Source of the DNA: Variovorax paradoxus
GTDB taxonomy: Bacteria; Pseudomonadota; Gammaproteobacteria; Burkholderiales; Burkholderiaceae_C
Direction: 5' to 3'
Assembly (NCBI RefSeq): GCF_030815855.1
Contig: NZ_JAUSXG010000001.1
Coordinates: 4,960,001-5,024,000, forward strand
Length of the DNA stretch: 64,000 nucleotides
Shown here: positions 8,463 through 16,833 of the stretch, piece after piece
Layout of the letters: each line of letters starts with the position of its first letter
Numbering within the stretch: position 1 is the stretch's first letter
Notes under the pieces: generated by a model
Databases searched by the model: none
Told to the model about the DNA's origin: nothing
The model's input: the letters and a program-made list of their open reading frames with translations, nothing else
Position numbers and translations under genes: made by a program

Positions 8463-9923
8463 TCATTCGGGCGCCGCATCGAGCTGAAGGATCAGATCGC
8501 GGCTCGCCTGGTTGAGCCCGGTGACCTCCACCACGCTGCCGTGCTTGCGCAGCCGCTCGACCACCTTGTTGAGCGCGGCCACCGCCGTCACGTCCCAGAA
8601 GTGCGCCTGCGACACATCGATGTGGACCGGTGCACCATCGATCTCGCGCACGTCGAAGGCATCGACCAGCATGTCGGCCGAGGCGAAGAACACCTGGCCG
8701 CTCACGCGGTAGACGCGCATGCCGCGTTCGCCAGCGGTTTCCGCATGCACACGCAGCAGCCGCGCGACCTTGAAAGTGAAGAACACGCCGCTCAGCATCA
8801 CGCCCGTGGCCACGCCCGCGGCCAGGTTGTCGGTGGCGACCGTGACAGCCACCGTCGCCAGCATCACCGCGCTGGACATGCGCGGGTGGCGCACCAGCGT
8901 GCGCAGCGATCCCCAGTCGAAGGTCGAGGCCGACACCATCACCATGATGGCGACGAGCGCCGCCACCGGCACCTGCGACACCCAGGGCTTGAGCAGCACC
9001 ATGAGAATCAGCAGGAAGACGCCCGCGAACAGCGTGGACAACCGGCCGCGCCCGCCGTAGCGCACGTTGCTCACGGTCTGGCCGATCATTCCGCAGCCTG
9101 CAATGCCGCCGAAGAAACTCGCCGCGACGTTGGCCACGCCAAGGCCGCTGCATTCGCGGTTCTTCGAGCTCGGCGTGTCGGTGAGGTCGTCCACCACGCT
9201 CGCGGTCATCATCGATTCGAGCAGGCCGACCATCGCAATGGCAAAGGCCGGCAGCGCAATGATGCGCAGCGTTTCGAGCGACATGGGCACCGAGAGCCAG
9301 GCAAAGGCCGGCAGCGCATCGGGCAACTGGCCAAGGTCGGCCACGGTCTTGAGCGGCAGGTCCAGCCAATGGCCCGCGAGCGTGACCACCACGATGCACA
9401 CCAGCGGCGACGGCACGGCCGTGGTGATGGGCGGCAGCAGGTAGATGATGGCAAGCCCCAGCCCCACCATGGCCCAGGTGGCCGTGTTGGCGCCGATGAA
9501 GTGCGGCATCTGCGCCGCGAAGATCAGGATGGCCAACGCGTTGACGAAGCCCGTGCGCACCGACGTGGAAACGAAGCGCATCAGCACGCCGAGCCGCAGC
9601 AGGCCGAAAAGGATCTGCATGGCCCCGGCCAGCACACCGGCTGCCAGCAAATAAGGCAAGCCGTGTGCGTGCACCAGCGGTGCGGCCACAAGCGCCACCG
9701 ATCCCGCCGCGGCCGAGACCATGGCCGACCGGCCTCCGGTGAAGGCAATGACGATGCTGATGACGAACGAAGCGAAAAGTCCGACAGCCGGATCGACCCC
9801 GGCAACGAACGAAAAAGCGATGACTTCGGGAATGAGGGCGAAGGTGGCGACGGCGCCGGCCATCAGCTCGCGCGGAATGCTCGGGAACCATTCGGCTCGC
9901 AAGCGGCTGTGTAGAGAAGACAT
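8463..9923 (-). CDS. SulP-family anion permease with C-terminal STAS domain
   Basis: A 486-aa inner-membrane transporter of sulfate, bicarbonate or dicarboxylates. The SulP region covers residues about 15-375 with 10-12 hydrophobic segments (LMAGAVATFALIPEVIAFSF; AGCGMIGQTVSNVRYGGRGR). A STAS domain fills about 390-486 (PVHIDVSQAHFWDVTAVAALN). The ATG at 9923 is favoured because SulP proteins begin about here. A GTG at 9965 adds 14 residues, and neither start has a convincing ribosome-binding site. A GGG-run tract lies upstream at 9994-10008. Confidence 0.88.
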   Translation of the reverse strand: MSSLHSRLRAEWFPSIPRELMAGAVATFALIPEVIAFSFVAGVDPAVGLFASFVISIVIAFTGGRSAMVSAAAGSVALVAAPLVHAHGLPYLLAAGVLAGAMQILFGLLRLGVLMRFVSTSVRTGFVNALAILIFAAQMPHFIGANTATWAMVGLGLAIIYLLPPITTAVPSPLVCIVVVTLAGHWLDLPLKTVADLGQLPDALPAFAWLSVPMSLETLRIIALPAFAIAMVGLLESMMTASVVDDLTDTPSSKNRECSGLGVANVAASFFGGIAGCGMIGQTVSNVRYGGRGRLSTLFAGVFLLILMVLLKPWVSQVPVAALVAIMVMVSASTFDWGSLRTLVRHPRMSSAVMLATVAVTVATDNLAAGVATGVMLSGVFFTFKVARLLRVHAETAGERGMRVYRVSGQVFFASADMLVDAFDVREIDGAPVHIDVSQAHFWDVTAVAALNKVVERLRKHGSVVEVTGLNQASRDLILQLDAAPE

Positions 9924-9993
9924 GAATGGAGGACGGCCCGCACGCGGCGACAAGGGCCGCGCCACGCCTCACGGGCAGATGGTCTCGATTGTA

Positions 9994-10008
9994 GGGAGGG
10001 AGGGAGGG
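9994..10008 (+). promoter_or_regulatory. Potential G-quadruplex motif upstream of the SulP gene
   Basis: Four GGG runs are separated by single A bases, the most compact G-quadruplex pattern. It sits 29 bases upstream of the GTG alternative start and about 70 bases upstream of the ATG of the minus-strand SulP gene, on the strand that would be its template. A TACAAT-like -10 box (minus strand, 9993-9988) abuts it. Confidence 0.4.
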
Positions 10009-10038
10009 CGTAGTTGCCGCCTATGCGCAGGGACTAGG

Positions 10039-10282
10039 GCGCGTGCAAAGGCCACCGGGTACTCCCCTCCGCGAATGTCCCCCGGCTTCGCCTCCTCCTT
10101 GATTTCGCTGCGGAGAGCACCCGATGCCCTGTGCACATGGGCACGCTCGCGGTGTACCGCTGATCAACAACTGCTCTGCCCAACGCTCCCGCCGATGGGG
10201 TGCCTTGCGCAGCGAAATCAAGGAGGAGGCCGCAGGCCGGGGGACATTCGCGGAGCAAGGTACCCCGTCGGCGGGTGCGCCG
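10039..10282. repeat. Dispersed palindromic element, family 1, copy A
   Basis: A noncoding element of about 244 bp. Two inverted arms of about 44 bp (10069-10112 and 10209-10252; key cores GCGAATGTCCCCCGG and CTCCTTGATTTCGCTGCG) flank a loop of about 96 bp, with weaker outer inverted repeats (CGGGTAC / GTACCCCG). The same element occurs in reverse complement at 31707-31950, and an internally deleted copy lies at 27699-27760. It carries no gene, so I read it as a MITE-like or BIME-like unit. It fills most of the 400-bp gap between the sulP and tesB genes. Confidence 0.85.
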
Positions 10283-10327
10283 CCCTGAACAGCAGCGCCC
10301 CGAACAGCATCACCATCAAACACTTTC

Positions 10328-11206
10328 TCAGCGCTTGACCCGCAGCATCCCTTCTTGCGCCGTAGAGGCCACAAGCCGCCCATCGCGCGAATACAGGCTG
10401 CCGCGGCATAGGCCGCGCGCACCGCTGGCGCTCGGTGAGTCCAGCACGTACAGCAGCCAGTCGTCCATGCGGAAATCGCGGTGGAACCACATGGCGTGGT
10501 CGAGGCTTGCGGGGCGCACCTGGCCGCTCATGAAGCTCAGGCCGTGCGGCAGCATCGCAGCACGCAGCAGGCCGTGGTCGGAGGCATAGGCCAGTAGCGC
10601 ACGGTGCACGACCGGATCGTCGGGCAGCGGCGCAATGGCGCGCATCCAGATCGCGCTTTCGGACGGGCGCACTTCCGGCGTCAGCAGGTCGTCGGCCTCG
10701 ACGCGGCGGTATTCGATGCCGTGCGGCTCCAGGCCCTTGATGCGCCAGCGCTCGGGCAGGCGGTCGCCGAGTGCGATGCGCTGGTCGAGTTCGCTCACCA
10801 GGCCCTCGGGGCCTTCCACGGCGGGCATCTCGAACTGGTGTTCGACGCCGTCGTCCACCGTCTGGAAGGACGCCGACATCTCGAAAATGATGCGCTCCTG
10901 CTGGCGCGCCACCACATGCCGCGTGGTGAAGCTGCGGCCGTCGCGCACGCGGTCCACGCTGTATTCGATGGGCGCATGCTCGCCCGGCAGCAGGAAGTAG
11001 GCGTGCATCGAATGCACCGGCCGGTCGGCGCCGACCGTGAGGCTGGCGGCCGCGAGCGACTGGCCGAGCACCTGGCCGCCGAACACAGCGGGCGTGCCGA
11101 TGTCTTCGCTCTGGGCCAGGAACTTGTCGCCCCCGAGCGGCTCGAGCTGCATGAGCGCGACGAGTTCGTCGACAAGGCGGGCGGCGGTGGCGGGGTCGGT
11201 GGTCAT
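10328..11206 (-). CDS. tesB: Acyl-CoA thioesterase II
   Basis: A 292-aa double-hotdog thioesterase that hydrolyses acyl-CoA to free acid and CoA in the cytoplasm. The N-terminal hotdog has VFGGQVLGQSLAAAS and HSMHAYFLLPG. The C-terminal half carries the catalytic Asp in ASLDHAMWFHR and the catalytic Gln in VASTAQEGMLR, matching the D/T/Q triad of E. coli TesB. Length is normal for the family. The gene stands alone and its 3' end nearly touches repeat copy A. Confidence 0.95.
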   Translation of the reverse strand: MTTDPATAARLVDELVALMQLEPLGGDKFLAQSEDIGTPAVFGGQVLGQSLAAASLTVGADRPVHSMHAYFLLPGEHAPIEYSVDRVRDGRSFTTRHVVARQQERIIFEMSASFQTVDDGVEHQFEMPAVEGPEGLVSELDQRIALGDRLPERWRIKGLEPHGIEYRRVEADDLLTPEVRPSESAIWMRAIAPLPDDPVVHRALLAYASDHGLLRAAMLPHGLSFMSGQVRPASLDHAMWFHRDFRMDDWLLYVLDSPSASGARGLCRGSLYSRDGRLVASTAQEGMLRVKR

Positions 11207-11321
11207 CGGAAAAAAAGGCTGGGCTGTCGGGCGTCAGCAAAAAGAATCAACCTGCAACCATAGCAAAGCCTGGGCCCGCGGGCTGTCGCGGGCCGGTCAG
11301 CGCGAGCCCCGCCCCGCAGGC

Positions 11322-12686
11322 TCAGCGGTCGAGATCGACGCCGTCGGCCGCCAGCTTCTTTTGCAATGCCCGCACATCGACGTCCGCAAACCGGGAGCGG
11401 CTGCCCAGCGATGCCGCCGCCGTTCCCGCGGCCTGCCCCATCACGAAGCACCCGCCGCTCGCGCGCGCGGCCGACTGGCCTTCGTGCGTCATGGCGGCGC
11501 AACGGCCGGCCACCAGCAGGTTGTCGACCGTGCGCGGCACCAGCATGCGCCAGGGCAGCTGGTTGTAGGTGCGGTTGTCGTCGCGCGGAAAGGCCCATTC
11601 GATGCGGCCGTCGGCGTGCATTTCCATCGGCCAGGCGTTGATGCCGATGCTGTCGTCGAACCGGGCCGAAGAAAGGATGTCTTCGCCCGCAAGCGCATAC
11701 AGGCCTTCGATGCGGCGCGTTTCGCGGATGCCGACCTGCGGGGCGATCTCGACGATGGCCGACTTCGCAAAGCCCGGCACCTCGGCCTTCATGAACTTGA
11801 AGTACTCGGCAATCTGGCGCCGGCCTTCGAGCTCGCCCTCGGTGAGTTCGCGCGCATCCACGCCGTTCATCGCGCGGCCCGCGGCATTGCGGATCTGCGT
11901 GACGTTGGCGCGCCATTCGCGCGGATCGATGTTGGGGCGAAGGATCGCGCCCTCGCGCGGAAACTTGTACTTGCCTGGCTTCTGCTGCTGCACCGTGGCC
12001 ATCAGGTCGTTGATGGCCTTGAACTCGCCGACGGCGGCGAGGGCCGGCTCGGCATCGACCTGGCCGACGCGGAACATCGTGGTGGGGAACAGGCCGCTGC
12101 CATGGCCGTCGCCCACTTCGAAGGGCACGCCTGCAAAGGCGGCCACGTCGGCGTCGCCGCTGGCGTCGATGAACGCGTTGGCGCGAATCGCCTGCCGGCC
12201 GGACTTGGTCTCGACCACCAGCGCCGCGATGCGGTCGCTGTCGCGCACCACCGCTGCCGCCCACGCATGGAACAGCAGGTTCACGCCGGCGTCGAGCAGC
12301 AACTGGTCGGCCGCGATCTTGTAGGCCGAGGTGTCGTAGGAGCGCACGCGGATGCGGCCCTGCATGCCGTCCTGCGGCGTGTTGAGGCCGCCCAGCGCGT
12401 CGATGCGCGCGAGCAGGTCGTCGACCACGCCGCGCACCAGCAGCGTCATCTCGCCGTTGCACTTGCCGTACAGGCCCGCGAAGTTGGTCACGCCGCCCGC
12501 GGTGCCCATGCCGCCGAGAAAGCCGTAGCGTTCCACCAGCAGCGTGTTGGCACCGTGGCGCGCGGCGCTCACGGCGGCGGCGATGCCGGCGGGGCCGCCG
12601 CCGACCACCACCACGTCGTATTCGCCGAAGACCGGCAGTTCGCGCGCCGGTTCGGTGAGGGTTTTCTTCTGCTTGGCTGCCGTCAT
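11322..12686 (-). CDS. FAD-dependent oxidoreductase (FAD_oxidored / PF12831-like)
   Basis: A 454-aa flavoprotein. The dinucleotide-binding fold near residue 25 reads YDVVVVGGGPAGIAAA, followed by LLVERYGFLGGMGTAGGVTNF, characteristic of the PF12831 group. The C-terminal part has LLVAGRCAAMTHEGQSAARA, the second FAD contact. The ATG at 12686 overlaps the upstream receptor stop (TGATG), which indicates coupling; a GTG one codon earlier is the alternative. It is the last gene of the aromatic operon. Its substrate is unknown, and it need not belong to gentisate breakdown. Confidence 0.82.
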   Translation of the reverse strand: MTAAKQKKTLTEPARELPVFGEYDVVVVGGGPAGIAAAVSAARHGANTLLVERYGFLGGMGTAGGVTNFAGLYGKCNGEMTLLVRGVVDDLLARIDALGGLNTPQDGMQGRIRVRSYDTSAYKIAADQLLLDAGVNLLFHAWAAAVVRDSDRIAALVVETKSGRQAIRANAFIDASGDADVAAFAGVPFEVGDGHGSGLFPTTMFRVGQVDAEPALAAVGEFKAINDLMATVQQQKPGKYKFPREGAILRPNIDPREWRANVTQIRNAAGRAMNGVDARELTEGELEGRRQIAEYFKFMKAEVPGFAKSAIVEIAPQVGIRETRRIEGLYALAGEDILSSARFDDSIGINAWPMEMHADGRIEWAFPRDDNRTYNQLPWRMLVPRTVDNLLVAGRCAAMTHEGQSAARASGGCFVMGQAAGTAAASLGSRSRFADVDVRALQKKLAADGVDLDR

Positions 12687-13666
12687 CACTGGATCTTGAT
12701 GCCGCGGGCCGAAATGATCTTACTCATGATCGCTGCTTCTTCCTTCACGCGCAGGCGCATGCCGTCCGGCGAGGTGCCGACGGCCTGCCAGCCCTGCTCG
12801 AAGAGCTTCTGGCGCACTTCGGGCTGCTTCATGATGATTTCGACTTCGCGGCTGAGGCGGGCCTGCGCGGTCTTCGAGAGATTGGCGGGGCCGAGCAGCG
12901 CCACCCACACTTCGAGCGAAAAGTCGCGCACGCCGGCGTCGGCCAGCGGCTGCAGCTCAGGCACCAGCGTGCTGCGGCCGCCCGTGAGGCCGATGGCCTT
13001 GAGCTTGCCGGCGCGCACCTGCGGCATGGCCACGCCCGGGGGAATGAGGGCCATCTGCACCTGGTCGCCGAGCATGGCGGTCACGACCTGCGGATTGCCC
13101 TGGTAAGGCACATGCTCGGCATTGAAGCCGGGCACGCGGCTCTTGAGCAGTTCCATGCCCAGGTGGCCAACCGAGCCGACACCCACCGAGCCGTAGTTCC
13201 ACTTGTCGCCGCCCTTGCGGGCCGCATCGAAGAAGGCGGTGCCCGAAGGCAGGCTGTTCTGCGCCACCAGCACGAGCGGGGCGGTGGCAATCAGCGACAG
13301 GTAGGTGAAGTCTTTTGCCGGGTCGTAGGGCAGCCGCGGGTACAGCATCTTCGACGAGGTGAGATTGCCGTTGATGACGATGCCGAGTGTGTGGTCGTCA
13401 TTGGCCTTGGCCACGATGTCGGCCGCGATGTTGCCCGAGGCGCCGGGCTTGTTGTCCACCACCACGGGCTGGCCGAGTGCCTTGGCCAGCGGTTCGGCGA
13501 TGGTGCGGGCGGCAATGTCGGGCGTGGAGCCGCCCGGAAAACCCACGAGCAGGCGAATCGGCTTGGTCGGCCAGGCATTGCTGTTCTGTGCGCTGGCCGC
13601 CAGCGGCAGCGCGGCGGCGGCAGCCAGGCCGCAGGCGATCAGGAGGGCTCTCTTGGTTGCTTGCAT
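12686..13666 (-). CDS. Bug-family periplasmic receptor (second of two)
   Basis: A 326-aa TctC/Bug-type binding protein. The signal peptide ALLIACGLAAAAALPLAASAQ is followed by the family opening WPTKPIRLLVGFPGGSTPDIAARTIA and the ligand-loop motif VVVDNKPGASGNIAADIVA. The ATG at 13666 was chosen for the signal peptide; the ribosome-binding site is weak. It lies 43 bases after the first receptor gene and overlaps the downstream FAD oxidoreductase. Bug proteins feed organic acids to TctAB permeases or act as sensors, and the only TctAB pair in the window is at 56 kb. Confidence 0.92.
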   Translation of the reverse strand: MQATKRALLIACGLAAAAALPLAASAQNSNAWPTKPIRLLVGFPGGSTPDIAARTIAEPLAKALGQPVVVDNKPGASGNIAADIVAKANDDHTLGIVINGNLTSSKMLYPRLPYDPAKDFTYLSLIATAPLVLVAQNSLPSGTAFFDAARKGGDKWNYGSVGVGSVGHLGMELLKSRVPGFNAEHVPYQGNPQVVTAMLGDQVQMALIPPGVAMPQVRAGKLKAIGLTGGRSTLVPELQPLADAGVRDFSLEVWVALLGPANLSKTAQARLSREVEIIMKQPEVRQKLFEQGWQAVGTSPDGMRLRVKEEAAIMSKIISARGIKIQ

Positions 13667-13709
13667 GGAAAGTGAAAACCGGAAATGTGAAAAAACGTAA
13701 TGATGACAG

Positions 13710-14690
13710 CTAGTCGAGGCTGATGTTGCCCCGGCGGACCAGTTCGCCGTACACCTTGGACTTGGCTTCGGCGTTGCGCTCGATTTCCTCCGGCGACCAG
13801 GCCAGCGGCTCGAAAGCGAAGGTGTCGAAGCGCGCGCGGATCTCGGGGTCGGCAATGACCTTGGCCACGTCGGCGTTGATCTTGGCCTTGACGGCCGCCG
13901 GCACGCCCTTGGGCGCGAGCAGCGAGACGAACGAGTTCACCTCCAGCGATGCCGGCCCGCCCGCTTCGGCCATGGTCGGCACGTCGGGCAACTGGGGGAT
14001 GCGCTTCGGTGCCGCCACGGCGATGTAGCGCAGCTTGCCGGCCTTGTAGATGCCCTGGCTCGACGGAATGCTCGCGAAGGCCCACGGCACTTCTCCGGTG
14101 CCGACGTTCGAATACAGCTGCGACACCTCGCGGTACGGCGCATGGCGCATGCGGATGCCCGTGAGCGCCTCGAGCTGCTGCGCGCCCAGGTGGCCGGGGC
14201 TGCCCACGCCCCACGAGCCGTACACAACGGCTTCGGGGTTGGCCTTGGCTTCGGCGATCAGGTCGCTCATGGTCTTCCACTTCGACTCGCTCGACACCGC
14301 CACGAAGAAGGGCGTGCGGAACAGCGAGGCCACGGGATCGAAGTGCTGCAGCGTGACGAAGTTGCGCGACTTGTACAGGTGCGGCAGCGCCGCGATGTGC
14401 TCGCTGTCGAGCTGCAGCAGCGTGTAGCCGTCGGGCGCGGCGCGCCGTGCCTGGTCGATGGCGATGAAGCCGCCGCCGCCGGGCCGGTTGTCGACCACCA
14501 CGCGCTGGTTCCACAGGCGCGAGAGCTTGTCCGAGACGAGGCGCAGCACCGCGTCGGGCCCGCTGCCGGCGGCAAAGGGCGTGATCAGCGTCACCGGCTT
14601 GCTCGGATAGTCGCTGGCCTGCGCCAGGGCGCCGGTGCTGGCGCCGAGGGCAAGCACGCCTGCCAGCAATGCGCGTGAAGAAAAGTTCAT
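13710..14690 (-). CDS. Bug-family periplasmic receptor (first of two)
   Basis: A 326-aa TctC/Bug-type binding protein. The signal peptide ALLAGVLALGASTGALAQ precedes YPSKPVTLITPFAAGSGPDAVLRLV and VVVDNRPGGGGFIAIDQA. The ATG at 14690 has AGGAG about 10 bases upstream; longer readings of the frame run into the monooxygenase gene. It is clearly divergent from the receptor that follows, so the pair is not a recent duplication and probably binds different acids. Confidence 0.92.
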   Translation of the reverse strand: MNFSSRALLAGVLALGASTGALAQASDYPSKPVTLITPFAAGSGPDAVLRLVSDKLSRLWNQRVVVDNRPGGGGFIAIDQARRAAPDGYTLLQLDSEHIAALPHLYKSRNFVTLQHFDPVASLFRTPFFVAVSSESKWKTMSDLIAEAKANPEAVVYGSWGVGSPGHLGAQQLEALTGIRMRHAPYREVSQLYSNVGTGEVPWAFASIPSSQGIYKAGKLRYIAVAAPKRIPQLPDVPTMAEAGGPASLEVNSFVSLLAPKGVPAAVKAKINADVAKVIADPEIRARFDTFAFEPLAWSPEEIERNAEAKSKVYGELVRRGNISLD

Positions 14691-14748
14691 GGCTTGTTGT
14701 CTCCTGGGCCTCTGGCCTCGAATAGTGATGAAGAAAACCGGTTTTGCT

Positions 14749-16029
14749 TCAGTGCGGCGAAAGCACGGCGGCCGCCCCGGCGGCTGCCAACGCGACCGGG
14801 CGCATCTGTTCAGGCGCGTCGGCCAGGCAATGCTCGGGCCGCCAGGCGTAGAGCCATTCGACCGCATCGTAGAAGCGTTCTGGCGTGCGGCCCATCCAGA
14901 GGCTGTTACGCACCAGCCGCTCCACGCCCTTGGCGTGATACAGGCGCCCCATCTCGCGCACCGACAGCACCACGCGGGCGGTGCGCGGAATGCGCGCGGC
15001 CTCGTAGAGCTTGAAGGCAGCGGGCATGTCGAAATTGCAGGCCTGCACCGCAGCGCCAAGCGCCACGGCGTCTTCGAGCGCCATGCACGCGCCCTGCGCG
15101 AGGTACTGCATCATCGGATGCGCGGCGTCGCCGAGCAGCGTGGCCGGCCCCTCGCTCCAGTGCTCGACCGGGTCGCGGTCGGCCGTGCTCCAGCGGCGCC
15201 ACGAGGTCGGCCGGTCGAGCAGCTGGCGCGGGCGCGCATGCACGCCTTCGAAGTACGACAGCACCTCTTCCTTGCTGCCTTCGGAAACGCCCCACTCTTC
15301 GGGCTCGCGGCTGTGAAAGGTGACGACCAGGTTGTATTGCTCGCCATGGCGCAGCGGATAGTGCACCAGGTGGCAGTCGGGCCCGGCCCAGACCACGGGG
15401 GCGTTCCAGCGCAGGTCGGCAGGCATGTCGGCCACCGGCACCACCGCGCGGTACACCACATGGCCCGAGACGCGCGGCTCATCGCCGATGAGCTTGGCGC
15501 GCACGACCGATTTCACGCCATCGCAGCCCACGATGGCGTCGGCCGTGAAGCGCCGGCCGTCGCGCGTGACGGCAACCACGCCCTGCGTGCCGCCGCCGCC
15601 GATGTCGATCGACTCGACCTGCGCCGAAGTGTGGACGCGGATCAGCGGATGCTGCTTCACCGCCTCGTGAATCGCGCCGTGCAGGTCGGCGCGGTGGCTC
15701 ACCGCATACGGATTCCTGAAGCGCGCGCGGAAGGCCTCGCCCACGGGCACCGAGGCGACCTCGCCGCAATCGACGGCATCCATCATCACGAGCCGGTCGG
15801 TGAACACCGAGTTGCGGCGCACCGCTTCGCCCACGCCGAGCGCGTCGAGCGCCGCGAAGGCGTTGGGGCCGAGCTGCAGGCCGGCGCCGATCTCGCCGAT
15901 GGTGGCGCTCTGCTCGAGCAGGTCGATGGAAACGCCGAGGCGCGCCAGCGCCAGCGCGGCCGCCATGCCGCCGATGCCGCCGCCGACGAGCAGCACGCTG
16001 GGTGGGTTCTTCGGGGGAGATGTGCTCAT
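14749..16029 (-). CDS. FAD-dependent aromatic monooxygenase, probable 3-hydroxybenzoate 6-hydroxylase
   Basis: A 426-aa class A flavoprotein monooxygenase. The GxGxxG motif is VGGGIGGMAAALALARLG at residues 15-32. The DG motif is AIVGCDGVKSVVR, and the GD motif is ATLLGDAAHPMMQYLAQGA. It should hydroxylate an aromatic acid with NAD(P)H and O2. Co-transcription with gentisate dioxygenase and a fumarylpyruvate-hydrolase-like gene points to 3-hydroxybenzoate to gentisate. A salicylate-hydroxylase-type activity is the main alternative. The gene starts 28 bases after the FAH-family gene ends. Confidence 0.85.
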   Translation of the reverse strand: MSTSPPKNPPSVLLVGGGIGGMAAALALARLGVSIDLLEQSATIGEIGAGLQLGPNAFAALDALGVGEAVRRNSVFTDRLVMMDAVDCGEVASVPVGEAFRARFRNPYAVSHRADLHGAIHEAVKQHPLIRVHTSAQVESIDIGGGGTQGVVAVTRDGRRFTADAIVGCDGVKSVVRAKLIGDEPRVSGHVVYRAVVPVADMPADLRWNAPVVWAGPDCHLVHYPLRHGEQYNLVVTFHSREPEEWGVSEGSKEEVLSYFEGVHARPRQLLDRPTSWRRWSTADRDPVEHWSEGPATLLGDAAHPMMQYLAQGACMALEDAVALGAAVQACNFDMPAAFKLYEAARIPRTARVVLSVREMGRLYHAKGVERLVRNSLWMGRTPERFYDAVEWLYAWRPEHCLADAPEQMRPVALAAAGAAAVLSPH

Positions 16030-16057
16030 CGCGGGACCTCTTCTGCGCAGCGCTCGG

Positions 16058-16762
16058 TCAGTCGATGCGAACGGCGAGCGAAGGGAGCTTGTCGATGCTC
16101 ACCTTGATCGTCTGGCCGGGCTTCACCGCGCCCACGCCTTCGGGCGTTCCCGTGAAGATCAGGTCGCCCGGCTGCAGCGTGAAAAGCGTCGAAAGATTGG
16201 CGATCACTTCGTTGACCGACCAGATCAGGTGCGTGATGTCGCTGTTCTGGCGCACCTGGCCGTCGACTTCGAGCGTGATGGCACCGGCATTGATCTCGCC
16301 CACGTCGGCCAGCGTGCGGAGCGGCGCGATGGGCGCCGAGAAATCGAAGGCCTTGCCGATTTCCCACGGCCGGCCGGCTTCGCGCATCTTCATCTGGAGG
16401 TCGCGGCGCGTCATGTCCAGGCCCACGGCATAGCTGTGAATGTGGCTGGCCGCGTGCTCGGCCGCAATGTCCTTGCCGCCCTTGCCGATGGCCACGACGA
16501 GCTCGGCTTCGTAGTGGTAGTTGCTCGTGAGCGGCGGATACGGAATGGCGCCGGTCTCGTCTTCGGCCACGGGCACCACCGAGGCGTCGTCGTTGGGCTT
16601 GCAGAAGAAGAACGGCGGCTCGCGGTCGGGGTCGAACCCCATTTCGCGCGCATGCGCCGCGTAGTTGCGGCCCACGCAGTAGACGCGGCGCACCGGGAAC
16701 AGGTCGCTCGAACCCACGATGGGCAGGCCGACGATGGAAGGAGGCGTGAAGACGAAGGACAT
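16058..16762 (-). CDS. FAH-family hydrolase, probable fumarylpyruvate hydrolase
   Basis: A 234-aa single-domain fumarylacetoacetate-hydrolase-fold protein. The ATG at 16762 has AGGAG 8 bases upstream. Family motifs are VYCVGRNYAAHAREMG, the metal-ligand region NYHYEAELVVAIG, GLDMTRRDLQ and GDLIFTGTPEGVGAV. In gentisate pathways this enzyme splits fumarylpyruvate (or maleylpyruvate directly) into pyruvate and a C4 dicarboxylate. It lies between the dioxygenase and monooxygenase genes of the same operon. Confidence 0.88.
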   Translation of the reverse strand: MSFVFTPPSIVGLPIVGSSDLFPVRRVYCVGRNYAAHAREMGFDPDREPPFFFCKPNDDASVVPVAEDETGAIPYPPLTSNYHYEAELVVAIGKGGKDIAAEHAASHIHSYAVGLDMTRRDLQMKMREAGRPWEIGKAFDFSAPIAPLRTLADVGEINAGAITLEVDGQVRQNSDITHLIWSVNEVIANLSTLFTLQPGDLIFTGTPEGVGAVKPGQTIKVSIDKLPSLAVRID

Positions 16763-16833
16763 GAGAGGCTCCTGCCGCGCGAAGCGGCACAGGGTCAAGA
16801 CAAAGAGAAAGAAAAATGGAGGCCGACCGGCTT

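Noticed and set aside
8541..9914. 457-codon plus-strand frame antisense to the SulP gene
   Set aside because: His-, Arg- and Gly-rich product typical of antisense frames in GC-rich DNA; the opposite strand encodes a clear SulP-STAS protein.
12686..14690. The two Bug genes as a recent tandem duplication
   Set aside because: Their mature sequences differ throughout apart from family motifs, so they are old paralogues, not a fresh copy.
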